NCBI GenBank assembly: GCA_034766995.1
Contig: CM068322.1
Coordinates: forward strand, 5,414,589 to 5,478,588
Length of the DNA: 64,000 bases
Reading direction: 5' to 3'
Origin: Acanthacorydalis orientalis
Taxonomy: Eukaryota > Arthropoda > Insecta > Megaloptera > Corydalidae
A program made the position numbers and the translations under genes. A model generated the notes under the pieces. It was not told the DNA's origin and searched no databases. It worked only from the letters and a program-made list of their open reading frames with translations. Position 1 is the stretch's first letter. Each line of letters starts with the position of its first letter. Of this stretch, positions 36,893-50,299 are shown in pieces.

Positions 36893-37060
36893 TACAATGA
36901 CAGATGATCTAGTGTTGGGTTCGATCCCCGGCCCCATAAAAGAATCAAAAGATCGACCCCCTGCAGAAGTGTCATAAGGCTTTGAAGGCTCAATTCATAC
37001 GGAATGCGTCTATGTGTGCCAGTGGTCACATAAATGAGAAATGTATTCTATTTGTATCTT
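36893..37060 (+). mobile_element. probable tRNA-derived SINE (partial)
   Basis: GGGTTCGATCCCCGGCC matches the pol III B-box/T-arm consensus. It is followed by GC-richer sequence unlike the surroundings (AAAGATCGACCCCCTGCAGA, AAGGCTTTGAAGGCTCAATT). The A-box side is poor. Right boundary uncertain. A further GC-richer block at 37115-37300 (ACGGCGGCTGAACGTGGATC) may belong to it or to another repeat. Confidence 0.5.
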
Positions 37061-37411
37061 TTTTCGTTGGTTATTCTTAAGGTGTTTTGTGTTTAGTTTA
37101 AGGTTATATATTACACGGCGGCTGAACGTGGATCCCCGGAAATTTACGCTTTGTTCAATGGCACGGAATTATATGGATTTTAAATAAATTTGTCAACCCT
37201 TTTGTTGCTCGGTAGGCAGTTTCGTGAATAGAAAATGTCCGGATATGTTTGATTTTACAAGGATTTGTGTATGTTGTAAGCTGGATGTTACACGAAATCT
37301 TATTGTACAGAAATACAGAAAAAGAAATTTATTTCCTTAGTTATAAAATATAGTTTACCAAGATAGCGAATAAATAATTTTTAAATGGTGCATTTAAAAA
37401 ACCAACGTATA

Positions 37412-37418
<7 letters not shown>

Positions 37419-37451
<33 letters not shown>
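37419..37451. repeat. (AT)n microsatellite
   Basis: About 33 bp of (AT)n. Confidence 0.97.
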
Positions 37452-37453
<2 letters not shown>

Positions 37454-37459
37454 ATATAC

Positions 37460-39790
37460 AATTTGAAAAATGTTATAAAATACTTTAATTTATAAATATG
37501 ATTCAAATTGAAAATTAAGAAAGACAAATAAAATAACAAAAAATATTTTCAAAAAAATATTCAAATCGTTCATTAAAAAAATAAATCAATAAAAATTCAA
37601 GGACGAATCTGTATCATTTCTATTTGGCTAATGATAATATTTTCGAAAATACTCTAGGAAAATGAAAAGCATTATTGAAAAAGTATACAAACCCAATTCA
37701 AAAATAGAATTCAACATCGACTACAATAAGATAAAAGTAAAATTTAACCACTTCAGAAAATAAAAAAAAAGTTTAATTTACTTTCATGAATTGATTTATA
37801 TTTACTTGTAGGCTACAACCTATTATACTTTTTGTTACTAAACAGTGCTAGCCTATATCATAAATGTATAATTTTGTATTATACATTTTTTCACTCGATT
37901 TTTCGTGACGCCACAAAATGTAGCGCTAGGAATGATATCATATCAATCAATACTTATGTTCATATTTACTCTTTATGAAGAAAATGGTGATAAAAATGAA
38001 TTTTTTATTGTAAAGCCACATTTTGTTATGCCATACTCATTAAACCTCTATGTCGTTACAATTTGCTATTAATACAGTAACTTCTTATTTAACTTTTGAA
38101 TAACTACAATTTTCTTCTATTTTATTTTCATTTAAGTAGAACTATCTCAGTCTGATAGATGTAAGAATATAATTAATCATATTTTAATATCATTATCTCT
38201 ATTCATTTTTAGCAAGTCTGGATACTGTCTATTATTTAAATATTTATTTCCATAAAATTTTTACTGAAGAAGTTATTTTAATGTAGAGAACTTTTCCTTT
38301 CAATACTATTGCATAACGAGCATTTATATATAGCAGCAATTTTATGTTTTATTCTTTTATTATTATGAATGGATATTTTACTAAACTCTAATATTAATTA
38401 TGTGATGGTTCTGATATGGCTTGAATGAAAATTATACTCTAAATAAAGTTCATATTTGATAAATGTAGGATGTTTTATATATTTATAAATTTTACTAAAT
38501 GATGAGTTGTCTGCACGGCCGAGATCATATGAGACTAAGTATTTATACTATCAATCACTTAAGAGATTCACACGAAAAAAATATTTACGCTGCATACATA
38601 ATAGAGTAACGGGCATATAATTTAGTTTAGAATAATGATCAATAAAAGATGCGTAGATGAAATTATTGTAGTCTTCCGTCGAATAGTAAAGATTACTGTC
38701 GATATTAAAGATTTTTTAGTTAAGGTAAAAATGTCATTTAGTAAAGTTATTAATATAAATTCATTATTTCTTAATTAGAAAATTTATATTTACTGTGACA
38801 TTCCAGTTGAAAATCTTACAATGTCCTTAAAATATGACATTCCAAAAAAATGTAATTACAAGAAAAATTTACATTTTATTCGGATGAGAAACAAGTTTTT
38901 ATTGTATATTAGTGATACTTTGTGATAAACTAATAGAAAAATAAGAAAAATGGGAAAATCATAATTCTTATTCACTATATATACAGATTTAATTATTTAT
39001 TATTCAGTTTTTTTAATTAAATTTGAATTCAAAAGAACAACAAGATCCAATAATAACAAAGCAAAAGAACCGCTATCAAATTTGCTGCATTTTTCGTCGA
39101 TACTACCAATTCTCAAGCGTCACTCTCCGCGTCTCTATGAAAGTTATGAAATGTTTGTATTAGTTTTCTTGTGACACTTTCTTCTCTTCTTTTTCACTCT
39201 TTCAGAATGTATTCGTTTTAATAAGCAATTCTGTGATAATACCACCATTCTCAGAGTGTCAATATAGAAAATATTTTTATGTAATGGTTATTGCTGTTTT
39301 GTTACAGATTTTCATAAATCTATAATTTTCAATTTGTTGTCATTTAATACTTGTATGCTACTGAGTTGATTTATCTGGTCCATGATTCCCAAATGGAATA
39401 GTAATTAACCTTCAAAGTTATGTTGATTTCATATGAGATAACATATGCATATTTTGCAGTATCGAATAGACGGATTAACGTTAAATAATTTAATTTATAT
39501 TCATAAAAGAGATTATTATCCTAACAGCACATACTCCATAAATATAGCGTACTTTTGGAAATGTATTGAAATTAAATCACAAAATTGAAAAATGTAGACT
39601 GGATAACGGAAGTGTTGAAGGAAATACTAATAGAAACAATCTTTTGAATTTAAAAAAATATGTATATAAAATTTAAAAGAATATTACTTATTGATCAATT
39701 GAACATTTTTGAAAGTCATCTGATTCAAGTCAGGAAATAAATTAGAATTGGAATTTATCAGCTTTGATAAAATATAAAATAACCTATTAT
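37460..39790. other. AT-rich DNA without a recognised gene
   Basis: No open frame over about 60 codons, no TIR pair and no RNA gene recognised. Confidence 0.55.

Positions 39791-39793
<3 letters not shown>

Positions 39794-39839
<46 letters not shown>
39794..39839. repeat. (AT)n microsatellite
   Basis: About 46 bp of (AT)n. Confidence 0.98.
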
Positions 39840-39841
<2 letters not shown>

Positions 39842-40123
39842 ATAAGTTGAAAATGCGACTGATAAATTTTTAATTTTTCTTTTATATTTTTTTCAAAAAA
39901 AAAAAACAAAAAACAAATTTAAATTCAGGAACTTCAGTCCCACAATTTTAGAACTGATATTTAACCTTACAAGAAAAGAGTAAGTAGAAGAATGTTGGAA
40001 TACAAATTAAATATTTCATTTCAGAATGATTTTTATATTTCCTAAAATACGGTATCTTTTAAAAAAAAATAATAAACAAAAATTAATAACTTCGCGCTAA
40101 AGCAATAGCAAAGTATAATAAAT

Positions 40124-40126
<3 letters not shown>

Positions 40127-40190
<64 letters not shown>
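40127..40190. repeat. (AT)n microsatellite
   Basis: About 64 bp of (AT)n. Confidence 0.98.
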
Positions 40191-40193
<3 letters not shown>

Positions 40194-40424
40194 ATACTTT
40201 ACAGATAAATTTAATCATAAATGTATTATATTAATCTTTTTACAAAAAATATAAATTAGCATTGAATTTTCCTCCAGTTTTGTACATAGATCTCTAAGTA
40301 AAACTAAAAGTCTTCAAAGAACAAATGAAATGACATACATTTAAAAAGTATATAAAAAATAATAACTAATAATTGTAATGTAAATAGAAATATACTTCAA
40401 ATCTATAATCCTAAACTGATTACA

Positions 40425-40640
40425 ATGCGACGAAAGAACGATCGGTTTCAATGCACATATTTGTCGTTTGTGAATACAATTTCGGTGTATATGTTTGAGG
40501 GCGTGTATGTGAAAGGTGTAAACGTTTGACGGTCACAAAGAGATTTTCAAATAAAACGTCAATTGACACGAGCCAGGTGTTAAAAAATTGTTACTAGTGC
40601 TAGGGTTGTAAAAGGTTGTATAGTTTCATTTACAGCTTGA
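40425..40640. other. slightly GC-richer unique DNA
   Basis: Segments such as GCGACGAAAGAACGATCGGT and TTGACACGAGCCAGGTGTTA stand out from the AT background. No open frame. Possible conserved non-coding DNA. Confidence 0.25.
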
Positions 40641-40754
40641 CAAATATTGTAAAATTTAGATTTGTTGATACAGTAAATATAAATTTTACAACGTCCATAG
40701 TGACCATTATTTCATTTTAAACTCTGATCATATAACATAAACTCAATATCATAC

Positions 40755-40757
<3 letters not shown>

Positions 40758-40814
<57 letters not shown>

Positions 40815-40818
40815 TATA
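40758..40818. repeat. (AT)n microsatellite
   Basis: About 60 bp of (AT)n with one ACAT interruption. Confidence 0.98.
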
Positions 40819-41413
40819 GTTAGTGCAAGAAATAAATTAACAATGGCCAATTTTAATAAAATGTCAATTTGTCAATAAAGAGGTAACTTAAAAGTTTCAA
40901 TATTCATATAAAATAGAAAAGTGGCTGATTAGTTATAAGAAAAAATGTTTTTATATTAATTTACTTATAAAAAATATAGTAAAGTAAAAATCTAGAGTAC
41001 AAATCTAAAATCATTATGTCAGTAAATAATTTAAATAAAATAAGCTTAATTTCTTTACAAACTGAATTATAAAATTATTGATAAAATACAACTCATTTTT
41101 TAAATAATTTCAAGCCTGTGTTATACATACATTAACTCATCAGAGTGTATATATTGAGATAATCTCATTAAATCTATGTAGAATCCAAGTCAGAACTTTA
41201 AGAATACCATTTGAGATTTTCTACATTTACACGTCATAAATTCTTTGGCCATCATCATCTAAATATGTTTGGAATAATTGTTCTGATGAAAGACGAAAGT
41301 GATTTTTCAGTGCCATCTAAAAAAATAAAATAGACCATCATTTTCAGCGCATGATTGTTGTATTACATCTCTATTTCGTTAATTCCATAATTTTTGCTAA
41401 GTGCATGGAAAAA

Positions 41414-41417
<4 letters not shown>

Positions 41418-41485
<68 letters not shown>
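41418..41485. repeat. (AT)n microsatellite
   Basis: About 67 bp of (AT)n; an 80-codon frame through it is spurious. Confidence 0.98.
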
Positions 41486-41488
<3 letters not shown>

Positions 41489-42125
41489 TGGAGGCACTAA
41501 AAATGATAAAGTTTCGAAATAATAAATGTACATATCCGTCTCCATGTACCTCGTCTATGGTCAATGTATTTTTTTACATCTTTCAATATTTATGTACCTC
41601 TCCATTCTGTAGTTTTTCTTTTTCTACCAGCACATTTTAAATTTACAAAATTTTCTATGCTTAAAAGGATTTATATAACAGTTTCCATTCCAACTATTAT
41701 AATATTTACATTTCGAGCAATTTATTGCAACAATTTCTTCTTGATCCTTCATTTATATAAAAATGCATCTTCGTCAGTTGTTGGTATCTACACTTTAACG
41801 TTCTATAAAAGTCAATAATTTTTTATAATAGTTTTGTAAAAAATTCTATGTACCAAATAAAAATATTGCAATATTTTTTCAATGAAATCGAATATTATTG
41901 TAATTCCTAAACTTTGTTAATAAAAAGAAACATTTTTTTTCCAATTTTCTATTCACTAAAAGTGTTATTAAAGTTTTCAAAAACTGTAGAATATATTACA
42001 TCTTCTGTCATTATTGTTCTAGTTGTTTTTCCTTAAAGTGAATGGAAGTACTATCTGGAAATATTTGTCTCAATTACTTTTATGTAGAAATATTTTATTA
42101 ACTAGTATATTTTTTTCTTCACAAA

Positions 42126-42168
42126 TATATATATATATATATATACATACATACATACATACATACAT
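42126..42168. repeat. (TA)n-(CATA)n microsatellite
   Basis: (TA)n followed by six CATA units. Confidence 0.97.
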
Positions 42169-42395
42169 ATTTATATTGTCGAATTCGTTTATAATAAAGA
42201 CAGATGTAATGAGTTCCCAGATATAAAGAAAATATGTTTATATACATAGACTTTTGTTCGCATAAATCTCTATGTAAACACTTTTTATTCACTTTGTATA
42301 ATAAATTTGTTATACTGTACTTAAATAATCAAAGAAAATAAAGATTCGACGAAAAACTATACATTTTGGATATTATAAATCTTAGTAAATGAAGA

Positions 42396-42400
<5 letters not shown>

Positions 42401-42443
<43 letters not shown>

Positions 42444-42452
42444 GTGTGTATG
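42401..42452. repeat. (AT)n-(GTAT)n microsatellite
   Basis: (TA)n passing into GTATGTATGT. Confidence 0.97.
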
Positions 42453-42897
42453 TGTGAGTTTGTGTTTGTATATTATGTACTATCGATTAAACACAACATT
42501 AATACTTACAGTCGACTGCACCTATTCCCTTTTTAAATAAACTTTACATGATATTCATTCAACAAACTATTCTCTAGTTTTATTTAAAACAACGCTAACA
42601 TCAGACCTGTATAATCAGACATGGAAAAAATAACTGTAATTTTCAAACATTTTTTGTCACAACCTACACCCCCAACTAACAAGCACTCACAAGCTTTATG
42701 TTTTTGCTGACATGCTAACATTATGTTAAGATTTATCTCGAAACATTGCTAGTTTAACAACTCAATTAACTTGTATGTATTTATTTGTTACATTCCCTGA
42801 AGCTTAATATAGATTTAGTAAAATAACTGTCTTCATAAATACAATTCCGATGTGTTAGCATTAACATTGTCTCTCTATGTTATATCAAAAATTTAAG

Positions 42898-42919
42898 ATA
42901 TATATATATATATATATAT
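42898..42919. repeat. short (AT)n
   Basis: About 22 bp of (AT)n. Confidence 0.95.
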
Positions 42920-43054
42920 GTCAATTTTATTTTACACTGACTAATTAGAAAACAAACTCTTCAACCATTATTTTTGACTAGCTTAGTACAGCATGCCTTA
43001 TCTAATTTGAACTGTGAATTTGTATCAAATAATTTAATTCTCATACTTACAGTA

Positions 43055-43270
43055 TTAAATTTCAAGACGGTCCCTTGTGGTGTGTACACACACGCCTTAC
43101 CAAACAGTGGTTTCGTCGGTCCCCTCTATATAATGTACCTTTGCTTTGTGACTGCCGCCCCGACCCTAAAAATAACTTTAAAAAATATTTTATTTCGATT
43201 CGTTGACGTGTTTTCTTTACGGTTAGGTTTAGATCGAGACCTCAAAACTCCCGCAGGTATGCCAAATGTA
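43055..43270 (+). other. GC-richer segment with TATA-like box
   Basis: A 99-codon plus-strand frame (42974-43273) crosses this segment but has no recognised domain. CCCCTCTATATAATG near 43120 is TATA-box-like and CAGGTATG near 43254 resembles a splice donor. It could be a small promoter/exon or a transposon scrap; evidence is weak. Confidence 0.2.
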
Positions 43271-43345
43271 TAGCAGTAAAAGAAATATATCATTTTATAT
43301 TTGATGACGATATCGCTGGAGCTGACATTGAACTTTCAATATGTG

Positions 43346-43349
<4 letters not shown>

Positions 43350-43430
<81 letters not shown>
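43350..43430. repeat. (AT)n microsatellite
   Basis: About 80 bp of pure (AT)n. Confidence 0.98.
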
Positions 43431-43431
<1 letters not shown>

Positions 43432-43439
43432 TGTCAATC

Positions 43440-45355
43440 GAAATCCGTTTTTAGTTCGAAGGTGTTTGAGATGATTTAAACTAAAACTAACTGAACATCA
43501 ATGCTAAAAAGAATTGTCTAGTTTTTTTAAAGCGAAAAAAATTAAATTAGTAATAAAAAATCGTATTATGAAATTGCAGTTATTGTGTTACTATCAAACA
43601 ACATTTTTAATTAAAAATTCGTTTTTATATGTAGTCTTCATTACAAATACTAAATGTTTTTCTTAAGATTATTTATAAATGTGTACATATTAAAATAAAT
43701 GTTTACTTTTTTTAAATAGATATATTCAATATAAGCATAAAATTATGCGGAGAGTTCCGTACAAAATACTTATATGTAAACAAAACCAATTGCGGATATG
43801 AAAGAAAATAAACTTTTTTAATAGAACATTAACTGTTAATTAATTGTAAAAATTACGTAAAAACTATTATAAATTTAAAATATCCATCTGTACACTTTGA
43901 TGTCAAAATTAAATTATTAATTTAAAGAATCGATTCATTAAGAATTAACGATTTTTTACTTCAATGAAATTCATATTCACATATAAATTAATATTCCAGA
44001 CACTACAAAATTTGATTAATCAAAATATTCAATAATTATTTTTTCTTTATTATATTAAAACGTTTATTATAATTCAAAATATGAAAAAACAGCAATGTAT
44101 TTATCTAGTCTTTAGAATATTAACTCATCTGTGATATATTTATTTGTTATAGCACAACAATTTAATACATTTTTACACTATACGTGTTGAATTATTAAAA
44201 TCTTCATGGTAAAATGCCATTTTTCAAATCATTCAGCTATGCAATAAGATTTAAATCTATAGACATTCCCAATTATGGATGGTTTTTATATATTATGATT
44301 CATTGAGAAAATCTTTGAAAACTTTGAACAACGTAACTAGTACTCTTTTTGATCAGAAAAAAATGTAAAATATTGGAGAAGTATGTTGTATATATAATAA
44401 TAAAATAATAAATTTCGACATACTTTTCGAGTGCAAATTTTATGGCGTTACATTTTCTAGAACTATAACGTTTCTTTGGAAAACATTAACGGATTCTTAG
44501 ATCCACGTCATACTTCAAAAGGTTAAATTAAGATGATGAAAAAATCAAGATGCGTATACTGTTTTCTCCTATTTCGTTTACCTCATTTTAACAGGATTAA
44601 TGCGAATTTTTTTATACTGTAACGATTGAGGATGTGAGTAAAGTATTAGAAGACTTAAACATCATTTACTGAGTCCTATAAATTGGTACCTGTGTAAAAT
44701 AAAATAAGCCACTTCTCAATATGCAAATAAAACAATCTATAGATTATTGAGATGAATTGTTAATAATTCAGTTATTAACTTTAATTCGATGATTCATTTT
44801 AAATTAATTTTGTTTTCAATAAAATTAAAATTTGGTCTTTTACTACATAAACTCGTTCTAACAATAATTCCTAGTTAATTATTTTTTTTCAATATGTATT
44901 TTAACTAAACTACTCTGTACTATATAAAAAAATCTTGAAAATCGAGTAAAATTTCAACTCGATTCCATTTAAATCATAAAAACTATAGAAATAAAATTTG
45001 AAAACAAATATTTTTTGTTAATGATTAATAAGTACTTGCCGGAATAATATATTAAACTTTATTTTTATTGAAATAAATCTACTTCAAATATTCTATGAAA
45101 TGAATTTAGAAAGGTTCTTATTTTTATGTGCATATACGTATATAAGAGTTTTAATTAATTATAACACTAACTATCAAAAATATCAATTAACATTTTAATA
45201 AAATCTAATCTGTTGAAGTAAACCTCTATATAAATGAATAAAAAGTTCTTAGTAAAAACCTCTAATTACATTGCAATAACTCTGAGCATTTAAATTCTTT
45301 TCTTGTACACTGAAGCATTCTATAAAACAACATACACACACACAATCAATATAAT
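43440..45355. other. AT-rich DNA without a recognised gene
   Basis: Nothing supportable beyond low-complexity AT sequence. Confidence 0.55.
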
Positions 45356-45359
45356 ACCA

Positions 45360-45720
45360 TTCTCGTTCATCATTTGTGGCGCACACGCGGCAGTCGAATT
45401 GTCAGAACAGCAGTCGTATTAGACAAAGCAATTATCGGCGTCGAACCTAATCTCTAATTATTGTTTTTGTGTGTGTTTTTTTCGCTCTGTTTATAAACGC
45501 TTTAACGAACGATCGGACCGCGCAAAAAGAAGATGCCAATCGGTTGGGTGTTCGAGTAAAACTTCAACGAACACACTAACATTTATATACGTATATAGCT
45601 TCAAAACAAGTTCAGTTCCTTTCCCTTCATGTGATATAGCAGGGTGTACGGATTATACATTGTATTACAAGGGTCGTTAACGAGATTACGACCTATCGTG
45701 GTACAGCCTCTGTATTGTAA
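45360..45720. promoter_or_regulatory. GC-richer island, possible regulatory DNA
   Basis: Starts with GGCGCACACGCGGCAGTCGA and continues with CpG-bearing sequence (AACGATCGGACCGCGCAAAA). It contains homeodomain-type CTAATTATTG near 45455 and a short inverted pair GGTCGT...ACGACC near 45670-45690. A 69-codon frame has no domain. GATAATTGCTTTGTCTAATA on the minus strand weakly resembles part of the 31567/53396 repeat. Confidence 0.3.
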
Positions 45721-45748
45721 CCTATATACGTCCATCCATCTTATTATA

Positions 45749-45751
<3 letters not shown>

Positions 45752-45811
<60 letters not shown>
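45752..45811. repeat. (AT)n microsatellite
   Basis: About 60 bp of (AT)n. Confidence 0.98.
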
Positions 45812-45814
<3 letters not shown>

Positions 45815-45883
45815 CGTTACTATAATATTTTTTATTACTTACACCATAAATAGCAAAAGAACATACTCGTAGATACATACATA

Positions 45884-45888
<5 letters not shown>

Positions 45889-45938
<50 letters not shown>
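45889..45938. repeat. (AT)n microsatellite
   Basis: About 43 bp of (AT)n ending in GTATATG. Confidence 0.97.
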
Positions 45939-46814
45939 GTAAGAATGTAATCGATATTAAAACGAGAAAACAAGATATATTTTTTGAAAGATATTCTAGT
46001 TTAAAGATAAATGTTTATATCCTTTTATGCTTTTTTATAATACAACTAATGATAAATCCATTCGCCTTGTTATTCATTTCCGGTTTCATAACTTCTGACT
46101 ATATTTGGACCAAATTGTCTACATCTTCATCATTTAGTCAAATCCACTCTGTCTTAAAGACAAATAGTATGCTGAACTCTGCTGTCTTTTTACCTTGTTA
46201 TATTTCTAGAATATAAAATATTTTTTATCGAATTACAACCTAATAATTGGATTGTAAATTCCATCTTTTGTATTACATTTCAAGTTTTAAATGTAATGCA
46301 GACAATATAATGCACGCATGCATAATAAATAATGCATGTTATTTTGATGTTTTGGATCATTAACTACTAATAACACAGTATTTCAATTTTGTATTTCGGA
46401 TTTAATAACTATGTTGTTATATTAAGGAACGGGTGAAATATTGAGGGTGTATAATTTATGTTAATAAAACTCAAGAATTATTATAAAATATAAAATAATT
46501 AAAAGAAGATTTATTGTGACCAAAAACTACAATTTAGTAAGTGTAAAAGCGATTACTCTCACTGGTCACGCAGAGACTATAACTACAGAAAAGAAAATAT
46601 AAAACGTACAAAAAACTATATACGTTTACTGCATTATTGAGACTGACTGATTGATCGCAGAAACAAGTAATACAGTTACTTTTCAGTAGTTTCGACACTG
46701 ATTGTAAGTCTAAATTCACTCAACAAACATATTTTTCATTCGTACAACAAACAATATTTAAAATAAAAATATTCAACAATTAACATTCGATTGTCTCTTA
46801 AACATACTTCCATA

Positions 46815-46941
46815 ACAGTCAATATAAATAACAATAAAAATGTAACAACAATCATATATAGAATATTCTTGAATAAATGCTTGAGAATTCTAAATTAATG
46901 CACAGTCAATATAAATAACAATCAAAATATATCAACGATCA
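46815..46941. repeat. tandem duplication, 87-bp period
   Basis: ACAGTCAATATAAATAACAA is found at 46815 and again at 46902, with similarity continuing for about 40 bp (AAAATGTAACAACAATCAT versus AAAATATATCAACGATCAG). It is a local direct duplication with diverged spacer. Confidence 0.75.
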
Positions 46942-47772
46942 GTAATCCAATATATGTACTTCCAAAAACAAATTTACTATTAAGATGCACTCAGAGTTCG
47001 GCTGAAGCAAAGTAAATTTTTGAAACACAAAAGATAAAAGCTCCATAGCAATGAACTTTGTATGAAAATTTAACCATGACGCAGCATGTTTCATTTTTCG
47101 ACCTAATATCTCTAGTATTATTAGAAACATGAAAAGAAAACACATCTCTGTTCAACCAATCACTTCAATTACATCTTAAATTTTTCTTCGCTAAATTAAT
47201 AAGCTATTTAGTGTGTTTTGGTGGCAGTAATGGTTCTTTTTTTGTTTCTTAAAAATTCATAACGTTTTATTTCAAGTATTCTTGAATAGTCGCCAGCACA
47301 CAGTTTTTTTACTGGTCTGTGCCTAAAGAAGAAGAAAATTGTTGCTTAAAATTGTCAACTATTTATTTATCTTTCAAATCTGAAATCTCTTGCAATGTAC
47401 TGTGTTTCTTTTAATCATTTAGATCTTTTCTGCTTTAAATCGACGAATCCAATTACAGACGATTGGTTTTCAAACTATGACATTAGTGAAAACGCTTTGA
47501 ATTAAATATGATCATTTTGAAAATAAAATTATGAAAACTGATTCCACTCTCTTTTGAATAGACTCATTTAAAAAAATGAAAACACCTCAAATGTAACAAA
47601 TTACTAAATATTCATAAAATAAAAAAAGTTATTCTATTATCTCAGACAAAACTATAATCATCAACCAACATCAAATATTCAAATTATGTGTTTAATTTGC
47701 TTACATTTCTATATAACTGTATATATATATATATACGGTATATTTAAAAAAATGTTTTTAATTAGAATTGAC

Positions 47773-47773
<1 letters not shown>

Positions 47774-47808
<35 letters not shown>
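47774..47808. repeat. (AT)n microsatellite
   Basis: About 34 bp of (AT)n. Confidence 0.97.
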
Positions 47809-47812
<4 letters not shown>

Positions 47813-48354
47813 TTTACTAGTGTTAGTAGAAAAGTATTGCTCTTTTTAATAAATAGAATTCGTTAATTTACACTAACAGTAATAATAATCATTATTTTCT
47901 TATCATGAAATAATATCTATTAATTCATGATGAGAAAACATACAATAATAATGAAAATATTATTATAAAAAATAAATGAAGACAATACGAGAAATATAAA
48001 TAATATTGAGAAATATTGGTTTTTTATACAAGCTTGAGTAACTGTTAGAATAAAATGTATCATTTTAAGATAGAAGATAATCGGTAAAGAAGCCCTTTAG
48101 CTAATTTTTGATTTTACATGTTTATATAAGAAAATAAAATAATGACGAAAGCGGAAAAGTCACGCATGTTATACGGGGTAACAGAAATTATTATCTTCTA
48201 GCTAGTTGTCAAGAAATAGATCTTAAAGAACAATAAGGAATAAAAAAATTAAATGTAAATAAAGATGTAGCTCCAAGTTATATATAAAGACATAAATAAA
48301 AAAAACAGCAAAGAACGAATTTAAGAAGAAAGAACATGTTCCATTTTACCAAAA

Positions 48355-48357
<3 letters not shown>

Positions 48358-48430
<73 letters not shown>

Positions 48431-48431
48431 T
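48358..48431. repeat. (AT)n-(GT)n microsatellite
   Basis: About 54 bp of (AT)n followed by (GT)9. Confidence 0.98.
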
Positions 48432-48439
48432 TGTTGCTA

Positions 48440-49095
48440 GTTTCAATTTATATAATGATTAGGTACAAAACATGTAGATGTAATTTTATAAGTAAGGATC
48501 TATACTACAAAAGTACTCATTGGATTTGTTTAACTAAAGATTTATTCTTCCTATAAATAATGTAATGTTATTGTAGTGAAACAAAGAACTTCAAAATTAA
48601 TTTGTATTCTATTGAGTTTTTGAAACTTTCATTGATTTTCATATCGATCATTTAATAATAAACAAAAAAATTCAATTTTACATAAAAAATGTTTGTTTCT
48701 GAAGATTTATATTATTTCAAAAACTGGACTATTCCACAACGGTACTAAAATTTTTATGAATATTTCTGATATATCATCATTTAGTTTTATGATAACGTTT
48801 AATTTTCAGATTCGTCTCATTTATTATTAAATAATATTATGAATATTAAAAAATATTTGATATAAACTTGAAATATTAAATATATTATAAAATAATGCAG
48901 CACTTAATTTAAGACGCATTTAAAAAAAATAACAAATTTCTCAGTTCATAAAAGAGAATAATTTCCAACACAGTTATTTATAATCTAATATTCATTCAGT
49001 ATAATTTATTGACAATTTTCCGAGACCATTGCGTTACTTTTAATAAAAATATTTGCACACCTTTTCTCTCAAGGTATCGTTCGCAAAACACATTT
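48440..49095. other. AT-rich DNA without a recognised gene
   Basis: Nothing supportable recognised. Confidence 0.55.

Positions 49096-49099
<4 letters not shown>

Positions 49100-49151
<52 letters not shown>
49100..49151. repeat. (AT)n microsatellite
   Basis: About 52 bp of (AT)n. Confidence 0.98.
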
Positions 49152-49154
<3 letters not shown>

Positions 49155-49294
49155 TGCTATAATAAAATCAACCTGTATTATGTAACGCTATCGGCACTTA
49201 AGAAAAATGTATGTTGATATAAAATTCAAATAAAAATATTTTGATCGTTCCGCATGTGACAAATACATTCTGAAGTATTATCTATCTGAAACTT

Positions 49295-49297
<3 letters not shown>

Positions 49298-49334
<37 letters not shown>

Positions 49335-49338
49335 TGTA

Positions 49339-49389
<51 letters not shown>

Positions 49390-49410
49390 ATGTGTGTGAA
49401 AATATATATA
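49298..49410. repeat. interrupted (AT)n microsatellite
   Basis: Three (AT)n blocks with AAATATGTATATATGTA interruptions and a TGTGTATGTGTG end. Confidence 0.97.
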
Positions 49411-49539
49411 TAAATATAAACATACATTTCAGCCATACACACACGCATGCATACATATAATATAGAAAGAAAATATAAAACATCATTCTCTTGTATACCG
49501 CAATCGTCTTCAACTAACTCAACATTACATTATAAACGA

Positions 49540-50090
49540 CGGTCGGTGGAGAATTGTAGGAACTGAGAATACATCAGATGCCAAGAAAAAGAAGAAAAGT
49601 GACGCCCCGGCGCGTTAAGATTATTAACGTTTACGTAACGCACATTTTAATAAAGATAAAACATAGCAAATCGTCAGAATGTCGACAGAGACGCCATCAT
49701 CTCGACAAAATATCAATCGTGACGACTGTTATAAAGAAATCATTTTCGGTCGACGAAACCATCACCCATATATATTTTTTTCGTCGTATGTGTTTATGCG
49801 ACACATACGTACGTGTATCTTTATCCATGTGTGTAGAAGTCGAATCGCATCTGGAGACAACGGTGTCTAGAGCAATGGGAAGCTGTGTCACTACTACTCT
49901 TCACAGTCAACGGGATCATCCCACTAGTCTGGTGTCGTCTATCCCTGTCAAACACAATGGATGCGTTCTCGACCCGACGCATATCAATGACGAACTCTTT
50001 CGCATTTGTCGTCACTTTCTCTCTTTCTCTTTACTGCAAACTTATCCTTTTTTTGAAAATAGTTTGATCCATTTACCCGCCCTTTAGCAA
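49540..50090 (+). promoter_or_regulatory. GC-richer island carrying the window's longest non-repeat frame
   Basis: CpG-bearing DNA (GACGCCCCGGCGCGTTAAGA, CGTCAGAATGTCGACAGAGA) unlike its flanks. The plus strand has a 169-codon ATG frame (49578-50087) that begins MPRKRRKV, similar to a classical monopartite nuclear localisation signal, but the rest has no recognised domain. Other frames of 60-64 codons overlap it on both strands, so the openness may reflect the island's composition. It could be a first exon, a non-coding RNA exon or regulatory DNA. Confidence 0.3.
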
Positions 50091-50221
50091 TATTTTCAGC
50101 ACCGTATTAGAATTGTCATTGAAAGCATTTGTATCGCTTCTTTTGCATTTGATTTATTGTTTATCATCGTTCTTTTCGTTTGCAATAACATTTTTGTCGA
50201 CATTCAAAAACAACTCGTTGT

Positions 50222-50226
<5 letters not shown>

Positions 50227-50291
<65 letters not shown>
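50227..50291. repeat. (AT)n-(GTAT)n microsatellite
   Basis: About 52 bp of (AT)n followed by GTATGTATGTAT. Confidence 0.98.
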
Positions 50292-50299
50292 AAATAACA

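Noticed and set aside
36893..36925. Functional tRNA gene
   Set aside because: Only the B-box region is tRNA-like; there is no proper A-box or acceptor stem.
40595..40625. let-7-like AGGTTGTATAGTT
   Set aside because: Only the 3' half of the let-7 sequence matches; the seed GAGGTAG is absent and no complementary arm follows.
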